From Gryllotalpicola protaetiae (GTDB lineage Bacteria > Actinomycetota > Actinomycetes > Actinomycetales > Microbacteriaceae): a DNA stretch of 64,000 nt. A program made the position numbers and the translations under genes. Of the stretch, positions 24,372 through 36,602 are shown piece after piece. Below the pieces are notes generated by a model. It was not told the DNA's origin. It worked only from the letters and a program-made list of their open reading frames with translations, and did no database searches. The stretch lies in contig NZ_CP032624.1 of the NCBI RefSeq assembly GCF_003627055.1, positions 1 through 64,000 of the forward strand, read 5' to 3'. The stretch's first letter is position 1. Every line of letters begins with the position of its first letter.

Positions 24372-25913
24372 TTACGCCAGTTCGAGAAAGCCGGTGAAGA
24401 GCAGCTCGCGCACGCGGGGAAGCAGATCGGCGCGCAGTTCGCATTCGTCGACCTCGAACAGCGCTGCGATCGCATCGGCGATCTGACCGACGGTGAGCTC
24501 GCCGTCGCACGCGCCGACGAGCCCTGACAGCGCGGGGTCGACCTGCAGCGCACGGCCGAATCCCGCGCCCTGATGCAGCGTGATCACGATCGGAGCTTCG
24601 TCACCCGGCCACGAGTGTCGTTCTTCCGTCACGTCGCCGGCGGCTTTCAGCCGCAGCTCGGCGAGCGCGGCATCCGTCAGCCTGCTCATCGCATCGTGAG
24701 CCGTGAGCGCCTGCGCGACGTGCTCGCCGATGCCCGCCGGGTTGGTGCCGCTCGTCTCGACCTGCTCGAAGCGGGCCAGAGTCGGGGCCGCGCCCGCCGC
24801 GGGCGCACGGAGCGTGAGATAGCCGAATCCGACGTACTCGACGCCGCGCGCCGTGAAGTCGTCGAGCCACTCGGCGTACCACCGGTCGTACTCGGGGTCG
24901 CCCGCTCGCGTTCCGCCGTCGCGAATCCAGGTCTCGGCATAGCGCGGCGCGTCCTGCAGCTCGCGTTCGACGACCCAGGCGTCGAGCCCTGCCGCCCACC
25001 CGCGGACGCGATCGAGACCGTCGGCGCCCTCGTGGTACTCCCAGTTGCCGAGCAGCTGCGCGACGCCGCCCGGCACGAGGTGGTCGCGCACGCCGGCGAT
25101 CACACGCTGCACGAGCTCGTCGCCCCGGAAGCCGCCGTCGCGGTACTCGTACTCCGGCACGTCGGCGATGCGCGGGGTGATCACGAACGGCGGGTTGCTG
25201 ACGATCTGGTCGAAGAGCTCGCCGGCGACCGGCTCGAACAGGCTGCCGAGGCGGAACTCGATGTGCTCGATGCCGTTGAGCCGGGCGTTGAACGCCGCAT
25301 ACTCCAGGGCGCGCGCGGAGATGTCGGTCGCGATGACGTGCCGGGCATGCCGCGCGGCATGCAGTGCCTGGATGCCGCAGCCGGCTCCGAGGTCGAGCAC
25401 CCGGTCGACGCTGCGGCCGATGATCAGGCTCGACAGCGTGGTGGACGCCCCGCCGACCCCGAGCACGTGATCGGCGCCCAGCGCGTGACCGAGCGCGAGC
25501 TCACCGAGATCGCTGGCGATCCACCATTCGGCCGCACCGCGGGCGTCGGCGAACGCATACGGCCGCAGATCGACGAGGGGCGTGATGACGTCGGATGCCG
25601 GATGGGAGTCGTCGAGCTCGACGAGGCCGAGTGCTGCCGCGCCGTCTGCGGCCAGCTCGGGGAGCGCCGCATCGAGCTCGGTGCCGGTCGTGGGCAAGCC
25701 GAGCACGAACAGCCAGGCGAGAGTGCCGGCCGGCGGGAGCTCGCCCGTCTCGCGCTGCGCCGCGAGCTCCCGCTGCGCCGGCACGCGGCGCGATCGGGTG
25801 AGCGCTCCCCCGGCGGATTCCGACCACAGGCCGCGCACGGTGTCGACCGTGAAGTCGGCTGCGGCGAGGTCTGCCCTCAGGGCGGCGATGAGGTCGGCAT
25901 CGAGCGTCGGCAC
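24372..25913 (-). CDS. class I methyltransferase, PrmC/HemK-like with extra domains
   Basis: A 513-residue protein. An N-terminal region of about 160 residues precedes the SAM-binding motif VLDLGAGCGIQALHAARHA. The NPPFVI motif, typical of enzymes that methylate Gln side chains or exocyclic amino groups, follows about 90 residues later. A C-terminal domain of about 150 residues is unusual for PrmC itself. The architecture is one I recall as conserved in actinobacteria, with an unproven substrate. Confidence 0.85.
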   Translation of the reverse strand: MPTLDADLIAALRADLAAADFTVDTVRGLWSESAGGALTRSRRVPAQRELAAQRETGELPPAGTLAWLFVLGLPTTGTELDAALPELAADGAAALGLVELDDSHPASDVITPLVDLRPYAFADARGAAEWWIASDLGELALGHALGADHVLGVGGASTTLSSLIIGRSVDRVLDLGAGCGIQALHAARHARHVIATDISARALEYAAFNARLNGIEHIEFRLGSLFEPVAGELFDQIVSNPPFVITPRIADVPEYEYRDGGFRGDELVQRVIAGVRDHLVPGGVAQLLGNWEYHEGADGLDRVRGWAAGLDAWVVERELQDAPRYAETWIRDGGTRAGDPEYDRWYAEWLDDFTARGVEYVGFGYLTLRAPAAGAAPTLARFEQVETSGTNPAGIGEHVAQALTAHDAMSRLTDAALAELRLKAAGDVTEERHSWPGDEAPIVITLHQGAGFGRALQVDPALSGLVGACDGELTVGQIADAIAALFEVDECELRADLLPRVRELLFTGFLELA

Positions 25914-25943
25914 GCCTTCGAGTCTTCCACGTCGCCGCCCCGC

Positions 25944-26300
25944 TCACCCCTCCAGAGCGACGGTCGGCAGCACGTAGGCGCGGCCATGGCGGGCGAGCGG
26001 ATGCTTCGACGCATAGTCGACCGCCTCGTCGATGTTGCGCGCGAGCACCACGTCGAAGCCGTAGAACCATTCCTTGAACTCGGGGAACGGGCCGTCGGTG
26101 ACGACCACCTCGGCGCCGCGGCGGACGACCGAGCGCGCCTCGGTCGCACCGGCGACGGGGTCGCCCAGCTGCCACGCACCCGTGGCGTCACCCTCGGCGA
26201 GCCATTCATGGATGCCGGGGTCGCCCGGCTGCTCGGGTTCGCCGCCGGCGTCGCTCGTCCACAGGAAGAGAAACGGCCTCCGCTCGTCCCGCTCGCTCAT
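25944..26300 (-). CDS. YCII-domain protein with intact DGPF motif
   Basis: A 118-residue single-domain protein. The family signature VVTDGPFPEFKEWFYGFDVV is complete. Residues near the C-terminus, HPLARHGRAYVLP, are the other conserved block. YCII/DGPF proteins are typically encoded beside ECF42-type sigma factors, as here. The molecular role is unknown. The start overlaps the upstream YCII gene (ATGA at 26297-26300). Confidence 0.9.
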   Translation of the reverse strand: MSERDERRPFLFLWTSDAGGEPEQPGDPGIHEWLAEGDATGAWQLGDPVAGATEARSVVRRGAEVVVTDGPFPEFKEWFYGFDVVLARNIDEAVDYASKHPLARHGRAYVLPTVALEG

Positions 26301-26701
26301 GCGGTCACCCCCGCGGCTGCCGCCCGGGCCTGGATCGTCTGATCGAGCAGCGCGCCCGACTGCACGGCGCCCATCAGGGGCAGCACGAGCACTCGGCCGA
26401 AGCGGGCGCAGGGATGCCGTGAGCCGATCTCGACGGCCTCGTCGAGGCTCGCCGCGCTGATCAGATCGAAGCCGGAGAACCACTCCTTGAACTCGGCTGC
26501 CGGCGCGTCGGTGACGAAGACCTCGCCCTGGCGCTTGGTGACGAGGCGGGCATCCTCGCGCGGCGTGAGCCGCTCGCCGAAGATGCGGTGCGACTCGACC
26601 GCTGTGAGCCATTCGAAGATGTCGTCGGCCTCCTGGCTGTACGGCTCGGCGTCCGGGGCGTCGGTGAACAGCAGCAGGTACTGCTGGGTGGTGTCGCTCA
26701 T
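26297..26701 (-). CDS. YCII-domain protein with degenerate DGPF motif
   Basis: A 134-residue paralogue of the next gene. DGPF is replaced by DAPA in VTDAPAAEFKEWFSGFDLI, while the C-terminal block HPCARFGRVLVLPLMG is conserved. It also carries an extra 20-residue tail. The start overlaps the sigma-factor stop (ATGA at 26698-26701), so the three genes form a coupled operon. Confidence 0.9.
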   Translation of the reverse strand: MSDTTQQYLLLFTDAPDAEPYSQEADDIFEWLTAVESHRIFGERLTPREDARLVTKRQGEVFVTDAPAAEFKEWFSGFDLISAASLDEAVEIGSRHPCARFGRVLVLPLMGAVQSGALLDQTIQARAAAAGVTA

Positions 26702-28038
26702 TTCTCTTCCTCTCCTTCGGGGTCGGCCAGGGCGGGCACGACGAGCACGCGCCCGATTCGAGCAGTCGGATGCTGGGCCGGTCCTTTCAGTCGATCCGAT
26801 TGCGCTTCGAGCCATCGCCGCTCTGCGGCATTGGACGCTTTCATGCCCGCTTCGGCATATGTCTTCTCGGCCTCATCGAAGGCTCCGGCGCGCTCGAGCA
26901 GGCCGGCCCTGACCGACAGCAGGCGGTGCCCGCGTGCCAGCCGCTCGTCACCGTCGAGGAGCGCCAGCTCGGCGAGGCCCGCGAGCGGCCCGTGCGCCAT
27001 GCCGACCGCGACCGCTCGCCCGAGCGCTGCGGCCGGACCCGGCTGCAGCGTGACGAGCACGTCGTACAGGCCGAGGATCTGGTCCCAGTCGGTCGCGTCG
27101 GCGTCGGTCGCAGCCGCGTGCACGGCGCCGACGGCGGCCTGGATCGACAGCGGTGTCGCCGGGCCTTCGGTCAGCGCTTGGGCGGCGAGGGCGCGCCCTT
27201 CGCCGAGTTTGGCGGGGTCCCACCGCGAACGGTCCTGGTCGGGCAGTGCGATAGGGAGACCTGATGGGTCGGTACGCGCCTCGGTCCTGGCATCCGTCAG
27301 CAGCATGAGCGCGAGCAGCGCGGTGGTCTCGCTGTCGGCGGGCAGCGCGGCGTGCAGCATTCGGGTGAGCCTGATCGACTCACCGATGAGCTCGCCATGC
27401 ACCGGCAACTCGCCGCCGGAGGGCGCGTAGCCCTCGTTGAACATCAGGTAAAGGGCGGTGCGCACCGACTCGGCGCGCTCGGCGAGCATCCCCGCGGTCA
27501 ACTCGCCGAAGCTGCGCCCGGCCTCGTCGATCGCCCGCTTGGCACGCGTGATGCGCTGGGCCATCGTCGCTTCGGTTCCATAGAAGGCGGCGGCGATCTG
27601 CGCGGTCGTGAGCCCGCACACCGCCCGCAGGGTGAGCGCGACGCGCGAGGTGGGCTGCAGCGCGGGGTGGCAGCACAGCACCAGCAGGGCGAGCGAGTCG
27701 TCGTGCATGGTGGGTGCGGAGCCGGGCGGCGCGAGGGCGGCGTCGCGCTCTTCACGGGCCTGTCGCGCGGCATCCGAGCGCACCGCGTCGATGTAGCGGC
27801 GGCGCGCCACGGTGAGCAGCCAGGCGCGCGGGTCACGCGGGACCCCGGTCTTGGGCCAGCTGACGGATGCCTCGAGCAGGGCCTCCTGCACGGCGTCCTC
27901 GCAGTCGGCGAGGCCGCCGTAGCGACGCACCAGAGCGGCGGTCACAAGCGGGATCACGGCGCGCACATTCGCGTCGAAGATCGTGTCGATCCGCCCGTCC
28001 ACCACGGTCCCTCCCCTGCTGCTCAGCAACGCTGTCAC
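26698..28038 (-). CDS. ECF42-type RNA polymerase sigma factor with YCII-like tail
   Basis: A 446-residue protein. Region 2 (VIPLVTAALVRRYGGLADCE, DPRAWLLTVARRRYIDAVR) and region 4 (LTLRAVCGLTTAQIAAAFYG, MAQRITRAKRAIDEAG) are followed by the long helical C-terminal extension of ECF42 factors, which regulates their activity. The last 24 residues, beginning HPTARIGRVLVVPA, look like the terminal block of the two neighbouring YCII proteins rather than a usual ECF42 end. Genomic linkage to YCII/DGPF genes is a known ECF42 feature. No anti-sigma gene is present. Confidence 0.92.
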   Translation of the reverse strand: MTALLSSRGGTVVDGRIDTIFDANVRAVIPLVTAALVRRYGGLADCEDAVQEALLEASVSWPKTGVPRDPRAWLLTVARRRYIDAVRSDAARQAREERDAALAPPGSAPTMHDDSLALLVLCCHPALQPTSRVALTLRAVCGLTTAQIAAAFYGTEATMAQRITRAKRAIDEAGRSFGELTAGMLAERAESVRTALYLMFNEGYAPSGGELPVHGELIGESIRLTRMLHAALPADSETTALLALMLLTDARTEARTDPSGLPIALPDQDRSRWDPAKLGEGRALAAQALTEGPATPLSIQAAVGAVHAAATDADATDWDQILGLYDVLVTLQPGPAAALGRAVAVGMAHGPLAGLAELALLDGDERLARGHRLLSVRAGLLERAGAFDEAEKTYAEAGMKASNAAERRWLEAQSDRLKGPAQHPTARIGRVLVVPALADPEGEEEK

Positions 28039-28054
28039 ATCAGGGTCGGAGCAG

Positions 28055-28408
28055 TCACTCCTGTTTCGACACCGGCGCGGAAATCGACGCCCACCATGCG
28101 TCGACGCGCTGCGCCGATTCCTCCGGGCTCACGTCCTCGACCCGGGTCATCACAGCCCAGCGCCGGCCGAACGGGTCCACGAAGGCGCCGAAACGGTCGC
28201 CTGAGACGAAATCGCTGGGCTGCTCTTTGACCTCGGCACCCAGTTCGGAGGCGCGGGCGATCGTGGTGTCCACATCGGGGACGTAGATCATGATCGACTG
28301 GCTGATGCCGGCTGCCGTCCTGTCCGGCGCGACGAGGCCGAAACCCGGCTGCGGGTCCGAGATCTGCAGTCGACCCGCCGACCCGAAGTCGAGTTCGGCC
28401 TGCCTACT
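28055..28408 (-). pseudogene. 5'-truncated VOC (glyoxalase/PhnB-like) gene
   Basis: The frame encodes the C-terminal part of a VOC-fold protein (ELDFGSAGRLQISDP, GFGLVAPD, SIMIYVPDVDTTIARA, FVSGDRFGAFVDPFGRRWAV, TRVEDVSPEES). The first beta-alpha module, about 50 residues, is missing: the frame runs straight into the gatB stop at 28404-28406. Related full-length proteins begin with PYLVVRDA-type strands that have no room here. Any product would start inside gatB and lack one half-site. Probably a deletion relic upstream of the ECF42 sigma gene. Confidence 0.7.
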
Positions 28409-29903
28409 GCGCGGCGCGCTCCAGCACGAGCTCGCGGACCCGTGCGGCATCCGCCTGGCCCTTCATCGCCTTCATGACCGCGCCGATGACCGCACCCGCG
28501 GCCTGCACCTTGCCGTCCTTGATCTTGGCGAGCACGTCGGGCTGGGCTGCCAGCGCCTCGTCGATCGCGGCGATGAGCGCACCGTCGTCAGAGACGACCT
28601 TGAGGCCGCGCTTCTCGACGACCTCTGCGGGCGACCCCTCGCCTGCGACGACACCCTCGAGCACCTGACGGGCCAGGCGGTCCGTCAGGTCGCCGCTCGC
28701 GATGAGCGCCGAGAGCTGGGCGACGTCGGACGGGGTGACGAGCGTCTCGACCGCGACGCTCTGAGCGTTCGCGATGCGCGTCAGCTCACCGGTCCACCAC
28801 TTGCGCGCGTCGGCAGCGGACGCCCCGGCGGACACCGTCTCTTCGACGACGTCGAGCAGGCCGCCGTTGACGACGTCCTGGAACTCGAGCTTCGTGAAGC
28901 CCCACGCCTCGCGCAGGCGGGCACGCCGCGCGGCGGGCGGCTCGGGCAGCGTGCCGCGCAGCTCTTCGACCCACTCGCGGCTCGGAGCCACCGGAACGAG
29001 GTCGGGCTCAGGGAAGTAGCGGTAGTCGTCGGCATCTGACTTCGGGCGGCCGGCGCTCGTCGCACCGGTGTCCTCGTGCCAGTGCCGCGTCTCCTGCGTG
29101 ATCGAGCCGCCGGCCTCGAGGATCGCCGCCTGGCGCTGGATCTCGTAGCGCACCGCACGCTCGACCGAGCGCAGGGAGTTGACGTTCTTCGTCTCGGTGC
29201 GGGTGCCGAGCTTCGTCTCGCCGCGGCGGCGCAGCGACACGTTCGCGTCGCAGCGGATGTTGCCCTCCTCCATGCGCGCGTTCGAGACGCCGAGCGAGCG
29301 CACGATGTCGCGGATCGCACCGACGTAGGCGCGGCCGACTTCGGGGGCGTCGCCTTCAGCGCCCTCGATGATCTTCGTGACGATCTCGACCAGTGGCACG
29401 CCGCCGCGGTTGAAGTCGACCAGCGAGTGGTCGGCGCCCTGGATGCGACCGGTGGCCCCGCCGACGTGCGTCAGCTTGCCCGCGTCCTCCTCCATGTGGG
29501 CGCGCTCGATGAGCACGGTGAGCTCGCGGCCCGACTCGAGCTCGACCGTGACCGAGCCGTCGAAGGCGATCGGCTCGTCGTACTGCGAGGTCTGGAAGTC
29601 CTTCGCGAGGTCGGGGTAGAAGTACTGCTTGCGTGCGAAGCGGCAGTTCTCGGCGATCTCGCACCCGAGGGCGAGACCGAGACGGATGCTGGACTCTATC
29701 GCCTTCTTGTTGACCTGCGGCAGGCCGCCGGGCAGCCCCAGGCAAGTCGGGCAGGTGTTGGTGTTCGCGCCCTGTCCGAAGGCGTTCGCGCAGCCGCAGA
29801 ACATCTTCGTCTTGGTGTTCAGCTCGACGTGCACCTCGAAGCCAAGGACCGGCTCGTAGAGCTCGATCGCCGTGTCGAAGTCGAGAAGCTTGTCCTTCGC
29901 CAT
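28404..29903 (-). CDS. gatB: aspartyl/glutamyl-tRNA amidotransferase subunit B
   Basis: A 499-residue subunit of the GatCAB transamidase, which converts Glu-tRNA(Gln) or Asp-tRNA(Asn) to the amide form in the cytosol. The N-terminal cradle has [18 protein letters not shown], and [17 protein letters not shown] carries zinc-binding Cys. The C-terminal YqeY-type tail ([19 protein letters not shown]) is complete. The ATG shares its A with the gatA stop (TGATG). Third gene of gatC-gatA-gatB. Confidence 0.97.
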   Translation of the reverse strand: MAKDKLLDFDTAIELYEPVLGFEVHVELNTKTKMFCGCANAFGQGANTNTCPTCLGLPGGLPQVNKKAIESSIRLGLALGCEIAENCRFARKQYFYPDLAKDFQTSQYDEPIAFDGSVTVELESGRELTVLIERAHMEEDAGKLTHVGGATGRIQGADHSLVDFNRGGVPLVEIVTKIIEGAEGDAPEVGRAYVGAIRDIVRSLGVSNARMEEGNIRCDANVSLRRRGETKLGTRTETKNVNSLRSVERAVRYEIQRQAAILEAGGSITQETRHWHEDTGATSAGRPKSDADDYRYFPEPDLVPVAPSREWVEELRGTLPEPPAARRARLREAWGFTKLEFQDVVNGGLLDVVEETVSAGASAADARKWWTGELTRIANAQSVAVETLVTPSDVAQLSALIASGDLTDRLARQVLEGVVAGEGSPAEVVEKRGLKVVSDDGALIAAIDEALAAQPDVLAKIKDGKVQAAGAVIGAVMKAMKGQADAARVRELVLERAAQ

Positions 29904-31444
29904 CAGCGGGCGACCTCCGTAAGTAGCGGTGCTTGGCTGAGCAGGCTGTGCCCCCAGGCATCCGTCAGCAGTGTCTCGATGGCGGCGCCGACCTCATAGA
30001 GCCGCGCGTCCTCGTGGGCCGGTGCGAGCAGCTGCAGCCCGACCGGCAGTCCGTCTTCGGGCGCCAGGCCCATGGGGATCGCCATGCCGGGGATGCCCGC
30101 CAGATTCGCGGGGATCGTCGTGACGTCGTTCAGGTACATCGCGAGCGGGTCGCCCACGAGAGTGCCGAGCTCGAACGCGGTCGTCGGCGCGGCAGGGCTG
30201 ATCAGCACGTCGGCCTGGGCGAAGGCTTTCGCGAAGTCCTGCTGGATCAGCGTGCGCACCTTCTGCGCGCTGCCGTAATAGGCGTCGTAGTAGCCGGCGC
30301 TGAGCGCGTAGGTGCCGAGGATGATGCGGCGCTTCACCTCGGCGCCGAAGCCCGCGTCGCGGGTGGCGCTCATGACCCGCTCGACGGTGACAGGCCCGCG
30401 TTCCGGCTGCACGCGCAGACCGAAGCGCACCGAGTCCATGCGGGCCAGGTTGCTGGAGGCCTCGGCAGGGAGGATCAGATAGTAGGCGGCGACCGCGTAC
30501 TCGAAGCTCGGGGCAGCGACCTCGATGACCTCGGCGCCGGCTGCGGTGAGCGCCGCGACGGTCTCGTCGAAACGCTGCTTGACGCCGGCCTGGAAGCCAC
30601 CGGACTCGCCCGAGAGCTCCTTCACGACGGCGACTTTGAGACCCTTCAGCCCCTCACCGGTCGCGCCGCGGCGCGCGGCGGCGGCCATCGACGGCCATGC
30701 GTCGGTGAGCGATGTCGAGTCGAGCGGGTCGTGCCCACCGATGACGTCGTGCAGCAGCGCCGCGTCGAGCACCGTGCGGCTCACGGGGCCGACCTGGTCG
30801 AGGGAGCTCGCGAGAGCGATGGCGCCGTAGCGGCTCACGCCGCCGTAGGTCGGCTTGACCCCGACAGAGCCGGTGACGGCCGCAGGCTGGCGGATGCTTC
30901 CGCCGGTGTCGCTTCCCAGCGCGAACGGCGCCTCGAACGCCGACACGGCAGCCGACGACCCGCCGCCGGAGCCGCCGGGCGTGCGGCTCAGGTCCCACGG
31001 GTTATGGGTAGGGCCATAGGCCGAATGCTCGGTGGAGGAGCCCATCGCGAACTCGTCCATGTTGGTCTTGCCGAGGGGCACGAGGTCGGCGCCGCGCAGT
31101 CGCGCGACGACCGTCGCGTCGTAGGGCGGCCGCCAGCCCTCGAGGATCTTCGACCCCGAGGTCGACGGCATGTCCTCGGTGGCGAGCACATCCTTGATGG
31201 CGACGGGCACACCGGCCAGCTCGCCGAGCTGTTCGCCGGCAGCGCGACGCTCGTCGATGCGGTTCGCGGTCTCGAGCGCGTGGTCGGAGACGTGCAGGAA
31301 GGCGTGGATGTCCCCATCGACAGCCGCAATGCGGTCGAGGTGCGCCTGCGTGGCCTCGACGCTCGAGATCTCTCGCGCCGAGAGCTTCGCCGCCAGCTCG
31401 GCGGCGGAAAGGCGGATCAGTTCGGATTGGATCGGCACAGACAT
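29903..31444 (-). CDS. gatA: aspartyl/glutamyl-tRNA amidotransferase subunit A
   Basis: A 513-residue amidase-signature enzyme that releases ammonia from Gln for GatB. The Ser-cisSer-Lys triad lies in [20 protein letters not shown] (Lys), [16 protein letters not shown] and [13 protein letters not shown] (nucleophile Ser). Length is typical. It follows gatC by 5 bp and overlaps gatB by 1 bp, giving a tight operon. Confidence 0.97.
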   Translation of the reverse strand: MSVPIQSELIRLSAAELAAKLSAREISSVEATQAHLDRIAAVDGDIHAFLHVSDHALETANRIDERRAAGEQLGELAGVPVAIKDVLATEDMPSTSGSKILEGWRPPYDATVVARLRGADLVPLGKTNMDEFAMGSSTEHSAYGPTHNPWDLSRTPGGSGGGSSAAVSAFEAPFALGSDTGGSIRQPAAVTGSVGVKPTYGGVSRYGAIALASSLDQVGPVSRTVLDAALLHDVIGGHDPLDSTSLTDAWPSMAAAARRGATGEGLKGLKVAVVKELSGESGGFQAGVKQRFDETVAALTAAGAEVIEVAAPSFEYAVAAYYLILPAEASSNLARMDSVRFGLRVQPERGPVTVERVMSATRDAGFGAEVKRRIILGTYALSAGYYDAYYGSAQKVRTLIQQDFAKAFAQADVLISPAAPTTAFELGTLVGDPLAMYLNDVTTIPANLAGIPGMAIPMGLAPEDGLPVGLQLLAPAHEDARLYEVGAAIETLLTDAWGHSLLSQAPLLTEVAR

Positions 31445-31449
31445 CCGCT

Positions 31450-31749
31450 CTACTGCTCCTCGTCCAGGATCGACGCGACCTTGAAACGGTCGCCCTCACG
31501 CTCGGGGGCGCCGGAGAGTGCCTGCTCGACGGTGAGCGACGGCCGCACCTCGTCGTCGCGGAAGACGTTCGACAGCGGGATCGGGTGGCTCGTCGCGACG
31601 ACGTCGGGGGTCGCGACCTCGCTCACCTTGGCGATGCTCTCGACGATCTGCGCGAGCTCGCCGGTGAGGCTCTCGACCTCGGCCTCGGACAGGTCGATGC
31701 GGGCGAGCCCGGCGAGGTGGCGCACCAGATCGGTGCTGATTTCAGACAT
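31450..31749 (-). CDS. gatC: aspartyl/glutamyl-tRNA amidotransferase subunit C
   Basis: A 99-residue helical protein that stabilises the GatA-GatB interface. Family motif [20 protein letters not shown] is at residues 9-28, followed by the C-terminal extended segment ([18 protein letters not shown]). First gene of gatCAB. Confidence 0.95.
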   Translation of the reverse strand: MSEISTDLVRHLAGLARIDLSEAEVESLTGELAQIVESIAKVSEVATPDVVATSHPIPLSNVFRDDEVRPSLTVEQALSGAPEREGDRFKVASILDEEQ

Positions 31750-31827
31750 GCGGCTCCGTCAGATGTGCGGGCGGGTTACAGGGCAAGTCTAATTAGCCCA
31801 CTAAATGCCAGTGGACTATCGCACGCC

Positions 31828-32223
31828 TCACACGGGGGAAATCGTTGATATTCCGCGGATCGGCGCGCGAGCGAGTCTGCGGTCGCTGGCGATTAGCGGG
31901 CAATTCAGGCTCTGCGCGAGGGCTACGTAGAACGCATCCGTCGAACTGACGGCCTTACGAAGCCGCCACGCGCCCAACACGAGCGCCGCGCCATCGACCC
32001 GCTCGACATTGAGCCGGGCCCAGTCCGCAACAGCCTCACCAGCGATCTTCTCGCTGATCTGCCCCGCCCGCTCCAACCGGGCGAGGGCGGAGATGACTTC
32101 GGCATCGATCAGCGCGGGCGCGACCCACTCGTCGTAATCGGCTAGCAGAGCACGCGCCGCAGCCGAGCGTCTTGACGGCGTTATCGCGTCGACCACGATG
32201 CTCGCGTCCACGACCGCGATCAC
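31828..32223 (-). CDS. vapC: PIN-domain toxin (VapC family)
   Basis: A 131-residue PIN-domain ribonuclease. Acidic active-site residues are visible: VVDASIVVD (Asp6), LIDAEVISAL (Glu), SSTDAFYVALAQ (Asp) and IASDRRLA (Asp). It overlaps the upstream antitoxin gene by 4 bp (ATGA). VapC toxins cleave tRNA or rRNA, and the antitoxin neutralises them. Target not predictable. Confidence 0.88.
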   Translation of the reverse strand: MIAVVDASIVVDAITPSRRSAAARALLADYDEWVAPALIDAEVISALARLERAGQISEKIAGEAVADWARLNVERVDGAALVLGAWRLRKAVSSTDAFYVALAQSLNCPLIASDRRLARAPIRGISTISPV

Positions 32224-32477
32224 TCGCCGGGCCGCTCGAACGAGCCGAACTCCGCACGCACGCCATCCAGAGCGGTGACGACATCGATGTCACGAAGAGG
32301 CTCGCCTTCGAGACGCTCTTCGACCTGAGAGAGCCACTCACTCGTCGTGGGTCGCGAGAGATCCTTGCGCAGCACGCGCACCACATACTCGGACATGCTC
32401 ATTCCCTGCGCTTTCGCCCTCGTCTGTAACCCTGCGTACAGCTCATCGGGCATGCTCTTCACCTGCAGAATCGCCAT
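32220..32477 (-). CDS. vapB: ribbon-helix-helix antitoxin (FitA/VapB type)
   Basis: An 85-residue protein. Residues 1-40 (AILQVKSMPDELYAGLQTRA, MSMSEYVVRVL) are a ribbon-helix-helix DNA-binding domain. The C-terminal part is an acidic, probably unfolded toxin-binding segment (ERLEGEPLRDIDVV). It precedes and overlaps vapC. It should autorepress its own promoter, which lies in the short gap after ligA. Confidence 0.88.
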   Translation of the reverse strand: MAILQVKSMPDELYAGLQTRAKAQGMSMSEYVVRVLRKDLSRPTTSEWLSQVEERLEGEPLRDIDVVTALDGVRAEFGSFERPGE

Positions 32478-32489
32478 GTCATGAAAGTA

Positions 32490-34856
<2,367 letters not shown>

Positions 34857-34898
34857 CTACCGAGGGCCGCCGACACCGGCAGGGCGTTGACGCGGCCG

Positions 34899-36005
34899 CT
34901 ACACGCTCGCCGGAACCGCAGCGACCGTGCGGTCGATCGTCGCCTGGCCGAGCACGCGCGTGCCGACGTAGACGACCGCGGTCTGCCCCGGCGCGACGCC
35001 GTTGATCGGCGACGCGGGCGTGATCACGAGCTCTCCGTCGCGCACGACGGCGACCGCGGGCACGGGGTCGGCATGCGCGCGGATCTGCACCTCGCAGTCG
35101 AACGGCGTCGACGGATGCTGCGGCGCGAGCCCCGCCCACGTGAAGCGCGCCCCGGCGAGCTCGGCGATGTCGAGCGCCTCCTTCGGGCCGACGACGACCT
35201 CGTTCGTCTGCGGCTTCACCTCGAGCACGAACCGCGGCCGCCCGTCGGGCGCCGGCACCGTGAGGTTCAGCCCGCGGCGCTGGCCGACGGTGTACCCCTG
35301 CGCCCCGGCATGCGTCCCGACGATGTCGCCCGAGCGGTCGACGATCGCGCCGTTCGAGATGCCGACGTGCTCGGCGAGCCAGCCGCGCGTGTCACCGTCG
35401 GGGATGAAGCAGATGTCGTACGAGTCCGGCTTCTGCGCGGTCACGAACCCGCGCGCCTCTGCCTCTGCGCGCACCTCGGCCTTCGACGGCGTGGCGCCGA
35501 GCGGGAACATCGCGTGCGCGAGCTGCTCCGAGTTCAGCACGCCGAGCACATAGGACTGGTCTTTCGCCCAGGCGGCGGCCCGGTGCAGCTCGCGATTTCC
35601 CGCGGCATCCGTCAGCACCGTCGCGTAGTGGCCTGTAACGAGCGCGTCGAAGCCGAGCGCCAGCGCCTTCTCGAGCAGCGCGGCGAACTTGATGCGCTCG
35701 TTGCAGCGCATGCACGGGTTTGGAGTGCGACCAGCCTGGTACTCGGCGACGAAGTCGTCGACGACGTCCGCCTTGAACCGCTCAGAGAAGTCCCACACGT
35801 AGAACGGGATGCCGATCAGGTCGGCGACGCGCCGGGCATCCATCGCGTCCTCGATCGTGCAGCATCCGCGCGAGCCGGTGCGCAGCGTTCCTGGCATGCG
35901 TGACAGTGCGAGGTGCACACCCACGACCTCGTGGCCGGCGTCTTTCGCGCGCGCAGCAGCCACCGAGGAGTCGACCCCGCCACTCATCGCCGCAAGAACA
36001 CGCAT
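34899..36005 (-). CDS. mnmA: tRNA-specific 2-thiouridylase
   Basis: A 368-residue enzyme from ATG 36005 that installs 2-thiouridine at the wobble position of Lys, Glu and Gln tRNAs. The PP-loop motif is [14 protein letters not shown]. The catalytic cysteines are in [12 protein letters not shown] and [10 protein letters not shown]. The C-terminal beta-barrel is present ([13 protein letters not shown]). It needs sulfur from a cysteine desulfurase, encoded 0.6 kb upstream on the same strand. Confidence 0.96.
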   Translation of the reverse strand: MRVLAAMSGGVDSSVAAARAKDAGHEVVGVHLALSRMPGTLRTGSRGCCTIEDAMDARRVADLIGIPFYVWDFSERFKADVVDDFVAEYQAGRTPNPCMRCNERIKFAALLEKALALGFDALVTGHYATVLTDAAGNRELHRAAAWAKDQSYVLGVLNSEQLAHAMFPLGATPSKAEVRAEAEARGFVTAQKPDSYDICFIPDGDTRGWLAEHVGISNGAIVDRSGDIVGTHAGAQGYTVGQRRGLNLTVPAPDGRPRFVLEVKPQTNEVVVGPKEALDIAELAGARFTWAGLAPQHPSTPFDCEVQIRAHADPVPAVAVVRDGELVITPASPINGVAPGQTAVVYVGTRVLGQATIDRTVAAVPASV

Positions 36006-36074
36006 GACACCAGCGTACGAAATGCCGCTGGCAACGAGCTCCGTCCGCGCCATTCGGGGGTAATTTTCTACATC

Positions 36075-36602
36075 GTGACGTCTCCCGCAGCAGGCTCAGC
36101 GACCCGCACGACAAACCTCCCGATCACGCAGCGCCCCATCGACTTCCTCTTCCTGGTGGTGTTCGCCGTGTTCATCGTGACGAGCATCATCAGCGACTCG
36201 GTCGAGGGGCTCGGCCTGGATCAGGTGGCCGACTCGCCGAACATCCTCGTGCGCTGGAACTTCTGGTACGCGAGCAACTTCGACCCGCTCTACCAGGCGC
36301 ACCCGCTCTGGCTGCGGTTCATCTCGGGCACGTCGGCGTTCGTCTACATCGTGTTCTATGTCGTGCTGCTGTTCGCGCTGGTGCGCGGTTGGAACTGGAT
36401 CCAGTTGCCGAGCGTCATCTACGCGACGATGATCATCGCGCTCACCGGCATCCCGATCTTCGGCGTCGAGCTGTTCGGCCCTGCCGGTCAGGCCACGCCG
36501 AACGTCGGCGTGTTCCTCGCCTTCAACCTGCCGTACATCGTCTTCCCGCTGCTGCTGCTCATCCGCATGCGGAAGCCACTGCCGTTCACGCGCCGCTGGT
36601 AG
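36075..36602 (+). CDS. EXPERA/emopamil-binding-like membrane protein
   Basis: A 175-residue protein from GTG 36075 with four hydrophobic segments ([73 protein letters not shown]). Layout and polar residues fit the EXPERA domain family, related to emopamil-binding protein and TMEM97. The bacterial function is unknown. Its last 17 bp overlap the convergent cysteine desulfurase gene. Confidence 0.65.
   Translation: MTSPAAGSATRTTNLPITQRPIDFLFLVVFAVFIVTSIISDSVEGLGLDQVADSPNILVRWNFWYASNFDPLYQAHPLWLRFISGTSAFVYIVFYVVLLFALVRGWNWIQLPSVIYATMIIALTGIPIFGVELFGPAGQATPNVGVFLAFNLPYIVFPLLLLIRMRKPLPFTRRW

Noticed and set aside
29933-31792. A 619-codon open frame antisense to gatA/gatC
   Set aside because: Overlaps two essential, well-recognised genes and encodes a low-complexity Arg/Gly/Asp-rich protein.
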